Shown one piece after another: positions 1-6,042 of a DNA stretch of 10,462 nt (position 1 is its first letter; the number at the start of each line of letters is the position of its first letter). This DNA is from Acidobacteriota bacterium (lineage in GTDB: Bacteria > Acidobacteriota > Vicinamibacteria > Vicinamibacterales > UBA2999). The notes below the pieces were generated by a model. The model was not told the origin of the DNA. It ran no database searches and saw nothing but the letters and a program-made list of their open reading frames with translations. The stretch spans positions 1 through 10,462 of the forward strand of contig CANIBQ010000131.1 of the NCBI GenBank assembly GCA_947465645.1, in the 5' to 3' direction. A program made the translations under genes and the position numbers.

Positions 1-11
1 GAGGCACGCAG

Positions 12-608
12 TTGGAAACGGACGATTTCCGCTTCACCGAGATCGAGCACAAGTTCATCGTCTCTGACGGGTTCGACCTGGCGCGTTTCCGCCAGACGCT
101 CGATGATCTTGGGCCCACGCGCACCAACAACATCCGCGTGAGGGACCGCTACTACCTGACCGAACACGGCGCTGCGCGGGGTTTCGTGATCCGCCATCGA
201 CTCGACGCGGAGCTGCAGCAGCTGACCATCAAGTCGCTGGGAATCGACACGGAGGTGCGCACCGAGGTGAACCTCGATCTCGGGAGTCACGCCGGCGACC
301 AGACGGCGCAGGTCGAGTCGTTCGTCGAATGCCTCGGCCTGGCCTGGAGCGGTACCATCCACAAAGACGTGGACGTGTGGTACTACCCCGAGTGCGAGGT
401 GGTCCACTACGTGGCCGCCGCCGGGTCCCTCCGCATCACGTGCGTGGAGTTCGAAGCCACACAGAAAGACTCGATGCAGAGCGCCCTAGCGACGCTGGAC
501 CGCTTCGAGCGTGCCACCGGCTTCTTCGGCCAGCCCCGCTCACGCGTCTCTTTGCCACAACTGTTCTTTCCAAGCTTCCCTCAGCGACGTCCCGCGAGCG
601 TTGGGTAG
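12..608 (+). CDS. CYTH-fold protein (triphosphatase / class IV adenylate cyclase-like)
   Basis: A 198-residue protein with the hallmark ExExK motif of the CYTH fold at residues 10-14 (E10, E12, K14). Charged residues follow in alternation as expected for the triphosphate tunnel: R61/R63, K74, R83/E85, K118, and E146/E148 in a late VEFEA strand. CYTH enzymes bind triphosphates with divalent metal in a beta-barrel tunnel and act as inorganic triphosphatases, thiamine triphosphatases or class IV adenylate cyclases. The sequence does not decide between these. The start is a TTG at 12 with GAGG at 1-4 as a well-placed ribosome site; because the window begins here, a start further upstream cannot be excluded. 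The last ~25 residues (SRVSLPQ onward) look unstructured. It converges on the minus-strand operon and probably does not belong to it. Family confident, substrate unknown. Confidence 0.8.
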   Translation: METDDFRFTEIEHKFIVSDGFDLARFRQTLDDLGPTRTNNIRVRDRYYLTEHGAARGFVIRHRLDAELQQLTIKSLGIDTEVRTEVNLDLGSHAGDQTAQVESFVECLGLAWSGTIHKDVDVWYYPECEVVHYVAAAGSLRITCVEFEATQKDSMQSALATLDRFERATGFFGQPRSRVSLPQLFFPSFPQRRPASVG

Positions 609-871
609 CGTTCTGGTTCAAAGTCTCGAGGAAAGCGCGCAGCTCGTCCTCCGAAAACGCCGTATAGATCGCGAAGTGTGGACGAAATTGTGGATACCCC
701 CCGTCTGTGTGGTGTTCGTAGCGGTCGATAGAGATCGCTCCGGTGGCAGGCCGGCCTGCGGTGACCATCCGTGAGTTACTGAGGGCGGCATTGCGCCATC
801 GGCCGGATCGCATCGCGGAGCGCTCGGCGTGCGGGGTCCGGCTGATCGGCTGTGACCGTCCCAGTCTTCTC
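609..871. other. Convergent intergenic region, no convincing gene
   Basis: The 263 bases between the stop of the CYTH gene (plus) and the stop of the epimerase-like gene (minus). It contains a perfect 14-base palindrome at 746-759 (GCAGGCCGGCCTGC) and a longer inverted repeat at 798-846, described separately. Reading the minus strand from an ATG at 768 gives about 53 residues of natural-looking composition (for example FAIYTAFSEDELRAFLETLN), but the frame then runs on into the antisense of the CYTH gene and stops only at 436. No ribosome site precedes that ATG. It is treated as non-coding or as a gene remnant. Confidence 0.45.
798..846 (-). terminator. Possible 3'-end hairpin of the minus-strand operon
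   Basis: ATCGGCCGGA at 798-807 pairs with TCCGGCTGAT at 837-846. The single mismatch is G-T, or its C-A counterpart, depending on the strand read. The 29-base loop is GC-rich and may fold further. The stem lies 26 bases past the stop codon of the last minus-strand gene, a suitable place for an mRNA 3' end. No T tract follows on either strand, so it is not a canonical intrinsic terminator. Confidence 0.25.
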
Positions 872-1711
872 TCACGACGCAGCAAGCCCTTCGCGGTACG
901 ACCGGTACTGCAGCCGTACACCCAGTTCGTGGACGGCCCGATCGTTCCGCACGCGTTTGCCGAGGCCACTTCCGCCTTCGAACCTCGGCGGGGCCACGCC
1001 GAGCCGCGTCGCCAGCAGTCCCACATATTCTCCGCGCGTCGGAGGATGACCGTCTGACACGACGTACGTCCGATCGGTGGCCGGTTCGCAGGCCGCAGCC
1101 GCCTCCACCGCGCGCGCCGCATCTTCGACGTGGATCAGATTCAGGTACGCATCGGGCGAACCGGCAATCGGTCTGCCCGCCGTGACGTCGGCCGATCGCG
1201 GCACCCGTCCTGGCCCGTAGAGTCCTGCCAGCCGCAGCACGATCGCGTCGCGCCCGCGCGCATGGGCGAAGAGCAGCCGCTCCCCGGACAAACACGCCCG
1301 TCCCCCCTCACGAACGGGCTCGCACACCGACTCCTCATCCACCCACTCGCCAGCATCCTGCGCGTACACCCCAGTCGAGCTCACGTAGATCACGCGGCCC
1401 GTCTCCCCGGGCAGCGCATCCAACACTGCACGCAGTCCCTCGACGTGAATGTCCGACATCGTCGCCCCGGACCGTCGGGCCCGCCCGACCGCGAAGACGA
1501 CGGTGTCGACGACAGGCAGGGCACTCCAAGGTCCGCGGGTCACATCCATGGTCAGCGGCCGCAGTCCTGCCCGGGAGAGCGCGTCGGCGTTGTCCCCCCG
1601 GGTGGTCGCGTACACTTCGTCGCCCGCCTCGCGCCAGATGCGCGCGACCCGCTCGCCGAGATACCCACAACCCACCACAAGCCTGCGCACGTTCCCTCTC
1701 TTCACGTTCAT
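872..1711 (-). CDS. NAD-dependent epimerase/dehydratase-like (atypical SDR) protein
   Basis: A 279-residue Rossmann protein with GCGYLG at 14-19 (GxGxxG), an acidic strand-4 region (DTVVFAVG near 69-76), an SSTGVY active-site segment at 111-116, LRLAGLYGPGR at 159-169 and an NLIHVEDAA segment at 191-199. These are signatures of extended or atypical SDRs of the YeeZ-like NAD-epimerase type. The lysine of the usual YxxxK pair is not present after Y116 (the sequence there is YAQDA), so catalysis may be altered or absent. It starts at ATG 1711, 15 bases after the DUF2878 stop, with only a weak ribosome site; the GTG at codon 8 is a less likely alternative. Last gene of the minus-strand operon; substrate unknown. 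Confidence 0.85.
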   Translation of the reverse strand: MNVKRGNVRRLVVGCGYLGERVARIWREAGDEVYATTRGDNADALSRAGLRPLTMDVTRGPWSALPVVDTVVFAVGRARRSGATMSDIHVEGLRAVLDALPGETGRVIYVSSTGVYAQDAGEWVDEESVCEPVREGGRACLSGERLLFAHARGRDAIVLRLAGLYGPGRVPRSADVTAGRPIAGSPDAYLNLIHVEDAARAVEAAAACEPATDRTYVVSDGHPPTRGEYVGLLATRLGVAPPRFEGGSGLGKRVRNDRAVHELGVRLQYRSYREGLAAS

Positions 1712-1726
1712 CTACCGCCGAGCGCC

Positions 1727-2284
1727 TCAGGCCCATTCCTGACGCGTGCGCGTGTAGTCCGCACCCCGTCCCGGCGCAGCCCGGCGCACGACCGCGGAGA
1801 AGACGAGCAAGGCGATCGCCCAGCTGACGGAGAGGCGGAGCAAACCGTATGTGAGCGGCGGGAGCAGGGTGACCGCGCCCAGCCGTTCGCCCGCGAGGAA
1901 CGCGAGTGGGCCGCCGGCCGCCCCCAGCAGCGCGGCTCGGGTCGGCCGCGTGATGACCGGGCGGAGACTGTAGCGAAACGTCGTCGCAAACTGCGCCCAC
2001 ATCGCCAGCAGCCACGGCGGCGGAAGCGCATCCATCACCGTCCCCGACGTGAAGCGGTACGAGCCCGCCGCGATCTGACCTATCTCGACGACCGCTCCAA
2101 CGGCAGTGGCGAGAACCACAAGCCGGACTTCGAGGGAGCGCTCGGGAGATAGCGTCAGATGCGCGCCGAGCAGGACTACTGCAATCAGGAATCCCGTCCA
2201 CGGACGATGCGACGCGCCGCCGAGCACGCAGGCGAACCAGCCGATCTGATAGAGCGTGTAGTTGACCAGTTGGGTGTGCCGCAC
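1727..2284 (-). CDS. DUF2878 family membrane protein
   Basis: A 185-residue hydrophobic protein with about five to six membrane segments, around residues 8-24, 31-46, 53-73, 88-103, 117-131 and 138-166. The N-terminal NYTLYQIGWFACVLG pattern (8-22) and the later VVEIGQ (65-70) are characteristic of DUF2878. The function of the family is not established. From general knowledge it is often found beside DUF1295, CFA-synthase-like and flavin amine-oxidase-like genes in light or singlet-oxygen responsive clusters, which fits this context. The start is a GTG at 2284, four bases after the DUF1295 stop, which implies translational coupling. The C-terminus (about 167-185) is basic and probably cytoplasmic. 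Confidence 0.85.
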   Translation of the reverse strand: MRHTQLVNYTLYQIGWFACVLGGASHRPWTGFLIAVVLLGAHLTLSPERSLEVRLVVLATAVGAVVEIGQIAAGSYRFTSGTVMDALPPPWLLAMWAQFATTFRYSLRPVITRPTRAALLGAAGGPLAFLAGERLGAVTLLPPLTYGLLRLSVSWAIALLVFSAVVRRAAPGRGADYTRTRQEWA

Positions 2285-2288
2285 CGGT

Positions 2289-3065
2289 TCACCTCGGCAC
2301 GCGCGGAAACCAGGGGAAGAACGCCGGCGTGCGGGCGATATATGCGCGGTAGCCAGGCTTCGAGGCTTTGAGGCCGTCCTCGAGCAGCGTCACGCCCGAC
2401 ACGCGCATGAGCAAGAAGGTCATGAGCGCCGGACTCAGCACGGTCAGCCATCCACCCGGCGTAGCGGCCGCGATGGCATACAGGCCCCACCACAAGGTGG
2501 CGTCTCCGAAGTAATTGGGATGCCGGGTGTACCGCCAGAGCCCACGGTCGAGCACGTGCCCGCGACTCGAAGACTCGGCCTTGAAGCGCGCGAGTTGATA
2601 GTCACCCACGACCTCGAAGGCGAATCCGACCGTGAAGAACACGACTCCCAGACCGTCGACGGCGGTGAGGGCGGTGGGCCGCGCGGCACGCACCGCGATG
2701 AGGAGCGGAAGGGCGACGAACCACAGGAGCGCGCCTTGGAGCCAAAAGACGGTGAAGAGGCTGCGCCACCAGAAGGGCGGTCCATGCGCAGCGCGCATCG
2801 CCTGGTAGCGTGGATCCTCGCCTTTGCCGTGATTGCGGCGAAAGATGTGCAGGGAGAGACGCGCGCCCCAGAGCGTTATCAGGGCTGCAACCAGCCAGGA
2901 TCGGGGTGTCAAGGCTAGAGACAGGTAACAGTACAACCACGCGAGCAGCACGAAGCCGAGCCCCCAGCAGACATCTGCGACACTCGCATCCCGAAGCCTC
3001 ACGCTGACCATCCATGCGAGCGTCGAAGCCATGAGGATGGTGCCAAGGCCGATGAGCGCCGGCAT
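2289..3065 (-). CDS. DUF1295 family membrane protein (steroid 5-alpha-reductase-like fold)
   Basis: A 258-residue polytopic membrane protein. The segment RHPNYFGD at 181-188, preceded by GLWRYT and followed by WWGLY, is the signature of the DUF1295 / steroid 5-alpha-reductase C-terminal group, related to isoprenylcysteine methyltransferases. GDYQLARFK (154-162) is the conserved cytosolic segment before it. The family is thought to perform NAD(P)H- or SAM-dependent chemistry on lipophilic substrates inside the membrane; the substrate here is unknown. The frame stays open to 3122, but the ATG at 3065 is preferred: it avoids a 41-base overlap with the phosphatase gene, begins with a hydrophobic stretch, and has GAGGTG nine bases upstream. 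It lies 16 bases after the phosphatase stop and four bases before the DUF2878 gene. Confidence 0.88.
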   Translation of the reverse strand: MPALIGLGTILMASTLAWMVSVRLRDASVADVCWGLGFVLLAWLYCYLSLALTPRSWLVAALITLWGARLSLHIFRRNHGKGEDPRYQAMRAAHGPPFWWRSLFTVFWLQGALLWFVALPLLIAVRAARPTALTAVDGLGVVFFTVGFAFEVVGDYQLARFKAESSSRGHVLDRGLWRYTRHPNYFGDATLWWGLYAIAAATPGGWLTVLSPALMTFLLMRVSGVTLLEDGLKASKPGYRAYIARTPAFFPWFPRVPR

Positions 3066-3074
3066 GATACCGGT

Positions 3075-3080
3075 CACCTC
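3075..3080 (-). promoter_or_regulatory. Ribosome binding site deciding the DUF1295 start
   Basis: GAGGTG on the minus strand, nine bases before the ATG at 3065. It supports this internal start over the first in-frame ATG at 3122, which lies inside the phosphatase gene. Confidence 0.6.
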
Positions 3081-3081
3081 G

Positions 3082-3930
3082 TCACCGCCGCTCCTGGCGC
3101 AACAGGCGATGCTTGAAGACATGCCACAAGGCGGGCCCCGGAGGGCCTTCGACGAATTCCGCGAGCATGAACGTCACGTCGTCGTGTGCCAGTTCGTCGG
3201 ACGCCGCATGTCCGTGGAGGGCCGCCAGGAGGCAGCGCGCAAGGTCCTCGCAGCTGCCGGTGTCCCTGTTGAGCAAGATCTCGATCCCGTGAGTGTCAAA
3301 CGGCGTGTCGTCGGGCGATGTGGTCTCGAGCACGCCGTCGGTGAAGAGCAGCATGCGGTCGCCGGGAGACACCCGGAAGCGATGCCGGCTGTAGGTGGGC
3401 GTGAACCCGATGCCCATCGGCAGATCGACGAAGCCGGATTTCGGTTGCGGCAGTGCCGACTGGCAGAGTGGCGCCCACGCGCCGGTGTCCGCCCGAAAGA
3501 GCCAGCCCATGGGATGGCCCGCGTAGCTCACCGTGAGCCGCCGACGCGGCGGGTAGTAGGTGGCCAGGACGGCCGTTGTCATCGCATCCACGCCCTTCTC
3601 ATTGAGGCGTCGATTGAGCCGATCGAGGACTTTTCGTTCGTCGATGACGTCCACACTCCGCCGGAGGTGGCCGTGCATCTCGGTGCCAATGGCCGCCACG
3701 GCCGAGCCGTGTCCTGCCACATCAGCCAGACAGACCCTGGCCATCAAGCCGGATCCGCACACCGACAAGTAGTGGATGTCGCCCCCGGTCGCACCTGCAC
3801 ACGGGCGTGAATACAGCACGCCGCGCAGTCCCGGCAGTTCCACTTGCTCGTGGATCGTCCCATTGCCACCCCTCACTTCGCCACAGGCGAACGCCGTTGG
3901 CGGCCCAGGAGTCGATTCAGGAGCGTTCAC
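3082..3930 (-). CDS. SpoIIE/PP2C-type serine/threonine phosphatase
   Basis: A 282-residue protein with the metal-binding motifs of the PP2C/SpoIIE superfamily: GGD at 49-51, ADVAGHG at 69-75, LLFTDGV at 194-200 and DDVT at 250-253. Enzymes of this type dephosphorylate anti-sigma-factor antagonists (RsbU, SpoIIE) or other phosphoproteins using Mn or Mg. The catalytic domain occupies almost the whole chain. There is no PAS, GAF, HAMP or receiver domain, only a ~30-residue N-terminal lead with a GEVRGGN element (17-23), so any input signal must come from partners or expression level. The start is a GTG at 3930 that overlaps the upstream stop (GTGA), with AGAGG about eight bases upstream. No anti-sigma factor or STAS antagonist is encoded in the window, so the target is unknown. 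Confidence 0.92.
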   Translation of the reverse strand: MNAPESTPGPPTAFACGEVRGGNGTIHEQVELPGLRGVLYSRPCAGATGGDIHYLSVCGSGLMARVCLADVAGHGSAVAAIGTEMHGHLRRSVDVIDERKVLDRLNRRLNEKGVDAMTTAVLATYYPPRRRLTVSYAGHPMGWLFRADTGAWAPLCQSALPQPKSGFVDLPMGIGFTPTYSRHRFRVSPGDRMLLFTDGVLETTSPDDTPFDTHGIEILLNRDTGSCEDLARCLLAALHGHAASDELAHDDVTFMLAEFVEGPPGPALWHVFKHRLLRQERR

Positions 3931-5429
3931 GAAGGGACCTCTGCCCCGGCCCGATGACGATCAGCATCGCCTTCAACCGCGCGCCGGCCGATTGCGCGCA
4001 GCATGCCTCCGAAGATCAACGCGTGCACCGGCAGGAGCCCGTACCAGTAGGGCAGCCCAAACAGACCGGCCGGCTCGAACACGGCGGTCTGGTGGACGAG
4101 TGTGCCGCCACCGTCCGGCACCACCTCGAACTCGAGCCACGCGCGGCCAGGCAGCTTCATTTCCGCCGCAAGCCTCAATCGTCGGCCCGGTTCGTACGCC
4201 TCGACTCGCCAGAAGTCGAGGGCGTCGCCGACGGCCGGCACGTCAGGGTCGCGCCGCCCGCGACGCATCCCCACGCCGCCCATCAGGAGGTCGATCGCGC
4301 CCCTGATTCGCCACAGCCACGTGCCGAAATACCAGCCGCGCTCGCCCCCAATCCTGGCAATGGGTGCAAACGCGCGGTCCGCGTCGACCGCCACGTGAAT
4401 CTGGCGTCGGTCGATCAGCGTGCCCCCGAATCGCGTGTCGGCCGGCGCCGGCGCGGCTCCTCCCGAGGAGCGCGCATCCGACCAGCGGGTCAACGCAAAC
4501 GCGCGATCCTCCTGGCGAATGGCGCGACTGATCGCGTCGCGCAGGCCGACGGGCCTGATCGGGAAGGCCGCGAGCGCCGCAGGATCGGTGACGACGGACC
4601 GGTTCTTCAGTCCTTCGATCAATTCGCGCCCGACGCGTGCGTAGACGGGTGTCACCAGCCCCAGCCACAGGCTCGACAGGCGCGGCGTGAGCAGCGGCAC
4701 CGACATCATGACCCGCCTCAACCCGCGCTGCCGCGCGTACTCGCGCATCACGTCGCCGTAGCTCGCCTGATCGGCCCCGCCGATTTCGAACGTGCGGCTC
4801 TCCCCGTCGGGCAGGTGCAGCGCTCCGGCAAGGTAGGCGAGCACGTCATCGATGCCGATGGGCTGGGCCAAGGTCGAGACCCACCGCGGGCAAATCATGA
4901 CCGGCAACCGTTCGACGAGCGCGCGGATCAGCTCGAACGACAGGCTTCCGGACCCGATGACGACCGACGCGCGAAATTCTACGACCGGGACCCCGCTGTC
5001 TCGCAGCGCCTGGCCGGTCTCGATCCGGCTGCTGAGATGTTTGCTGAGCGGCTCGTCGCCCGTCGCGAGGCCGCCGAGGTAGACGATCCGGCGAACCCCG
5101 GCCCGCCGCGCCGCTTCGCCAAAATTGTGGGCGGCGACGCGATCGGTGTCACGGTAGTCGCCGTGGGTTCCCATGGAGTGCACCAGGTAATAGGCCACGT
5201 CAATGCCCGTCAGCGCGCGATCGAGTGACGCCGGGTCGAGGAGATCACCGGCGACAATCTCCGTCGGCGGCGATACGCGAGAGGCGAGCGCGGCCGGGTG
5301 CCGCGCCAGACAGCGAAGCCGGACTCCCTCGGCCTCGAGGACAGGCACCAGCCGTCCCCCGATGTACCCGGTCGCGCCGGTGACGAGTACGTGCGGCTTC
5401 TCCGGCGATCCGAGTTCGTCGGGCGTCAC
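3927..5429 (-). CDS. SDR NAD(P)-binding protein fused to DUF2867
   Basis: A 500-residue two-domain protein. Residues 13-~310 form an atypical SDR Rossmann domain with TGATGYIGG at 17-25, GDLLD at 61-65, YYLVHSM at 80-86 and a YLGGLA strand; this matches the NAD(P)H-binding, YbjT-like class. Residues ~345-485 match DUF2867 (SRPBCC-like), including FGTWLWRIRG, DFWRVEAYEPGRRL and the C-terminal YWYGLLPVHALIF (461-473). The fusion architecture is common in bacteria, with unknown substrate; the DUF2867 half may present a lipophilic ligand to the dehydrogenase half (inference). The start is a GTG at 5429 overlapping the upstream TGA (GTGA), and the stop overlaps the phosphatase start in the same way, so translation of the three genes is probably coupled. 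Confidence 0.92.
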   Translation of the reverse strand: MTPDELGSPEKPHVLVTGATGYIGGRLVPVLEAEGVRLRCLARHPAALASRVSPPTEIVAGDLLDPASLDRALTGIDVAYYLVHSMGTHGDYRDTDRVAAHNFGEAARRAGVRRIVYLGGLATGDEPLSKHLSSRIETGQALRDSGVPVVEFRASVVIGSGSLSFELIRALVERLPVMICPRWVSTLAQPIGIDDVLAYLAGALHLPDGESRTFEIGGADQASYGDVMREYARQRGLRRVMMSVPLLTPRLSSLWLGLVTPVYARVGRELIEGLKNRSVVTDPAALAAFPIRPVGLRDAISRAIRQEDRAFALTRWSDARSSGGAAPAPADTRFGGTLIDRRQIHVAVDADRAFAPIARIGGERGWYFGTWLWRIRGAIDLLMGGVGMRRGRRDPDVPAVGDALDFWRVEAYEPGRRLRLAAEMKLPGRAWLEFEVVPDGGGTLVHQTAVFEPAGLFGLPYWYGLLPVHALIFGGMLRAIGRRAVEGDADRHRAGAEVPS

Positions 5430-6037
5430 GGCTCGACATTCCGAGGCGCGAGGTGGTGATTCGCCGCCGTTGGCCCTCGGTCGGCGAGCGACGTGAGCAG
5501 CGCGTGCAGGTCATCGGCCCGAGACTGGTCGAACCCGCCGTGATGGAGCCACCGCACGACTCCCTGCGTGTCAAGGACAATGAGGTAGGCATCGTCTTTG
5601 TGCTCGGGAGAATAGGAGAGCCGCTTCTTCCAGTCGCCCGTGCCGCCATAGACCGTGATGACGCGGTCGTGGAGATCGACGGGTGTGCCACTGCGCATCC
5701 CCCGGTCGATGAACCACCGCCCGAGCGTCGCGAGCCCGCCGATCATCGGGACTTCGAAGAACGTGACGTCCGTCCTGGAGCCCACCGTCTTTCGGTACCA
5801 GTCCGCCCATGCTTCGACCGGGAAGCGGGACTGGTACGTGAAGCCCATCGCGACAAGGGTGACCTTGCCGGACGCCGCCTGCGGGAGCGCCGCGTCGCGG
5901 CCGGCGAGGAACCGCCCCTTCAGTTCCGGAAACGGATCACCCACCCGCAAGGATTGCTGAGCGCGGCCGGCGTGAAGCGTGGCCATCGACATGACGAGTA
6001 CTCCGATGAGACATGACAGAGCGGTGATACGGGACAT
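5426..6037 (-). CDS. Exported thioredoxin-fold protein without cysteines (Atp10/redoxin-like)
   Basis: A 203-residue protein with a signal peptide (basic MSR, hydrophobic core ~5-20, likely cut after GRA at 24-26). The mature part looks like a peroxiredoxin/thioredoxin fold: VGDPFPEL (32-39), KVTLVAMGFTY (58-68) where redoxins carry the active cysteine, FFEVPMIGG (93-101), and VLDTQGVVRWLHHGGF (154-169) as the last strands. The only cysteine, C9, lies in the signal peptide, so the mature protein cannot do thiol chemistry. The RGMRSGTPVDLHD segment (112-124) followed by D..GVVRW resembles ATP10-type proteins, which are Prx-fold assembly factors; this assignment is tentative. The start ATG 6037 is five bases after the receptor stop; the open frame upstream of it is antisense shadow of the receptor gene. 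Role unknown; periplasmic. Confidence 0.8.
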   Translation of the reverse strand: MSRITALSCLIGVLVMSMATLHAGRAQQSLRVGDPFPELKGRFLAGRDAALPQAASGKVTLVAMGFTYQSRFPVEAWADWYRKTVGSRTDVTFFEVPMIGGLATLGRWFIDRGMRSGTPVDLHDRVITVYGGTGDWKKRLSYSPEHKDDAYLIVLDTQGVVRWLHHGGFDQSRADDLHALLTSLADRGPTAANHHLAPRNVEP

Positions 6038-6042
6038 GGTGT

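Noticed and set aside
746..759. Perfect 14-base palindrome as a terminator or operator
   Set aside because: No loop, no T tract and no gene or promoter at a useful distance; short GC palindromes are expected by chance in DNA this GC-rich.
436..1122. Minus-strand open frame of 228 codons spanning the gap and parts of both flanking genes
   Set aside because: Its first half overlaps the epimerase-like gene and is arginine- and tryptophan-rich shadow; its end is antisense to the CYTH gene. Only the middle part is mentioned as a weak finding.
1130..2152. Plus-strand open frame of 340 codons opposite the epimerase-like and DUF2878 genes
   Set aside because: Low-complexity Arg/Pro/His-rich antisense shadow of two recognised genes.
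3807..5228. Long plus-strand open frame of 473 codons opposite the SDR-DUF2867 gene
   Set aside because: Composition is rich in Arg, Pro and Gln with no recognisable domain, whereas the minus strand carries clear Rossmann and DUF2867 motifs.
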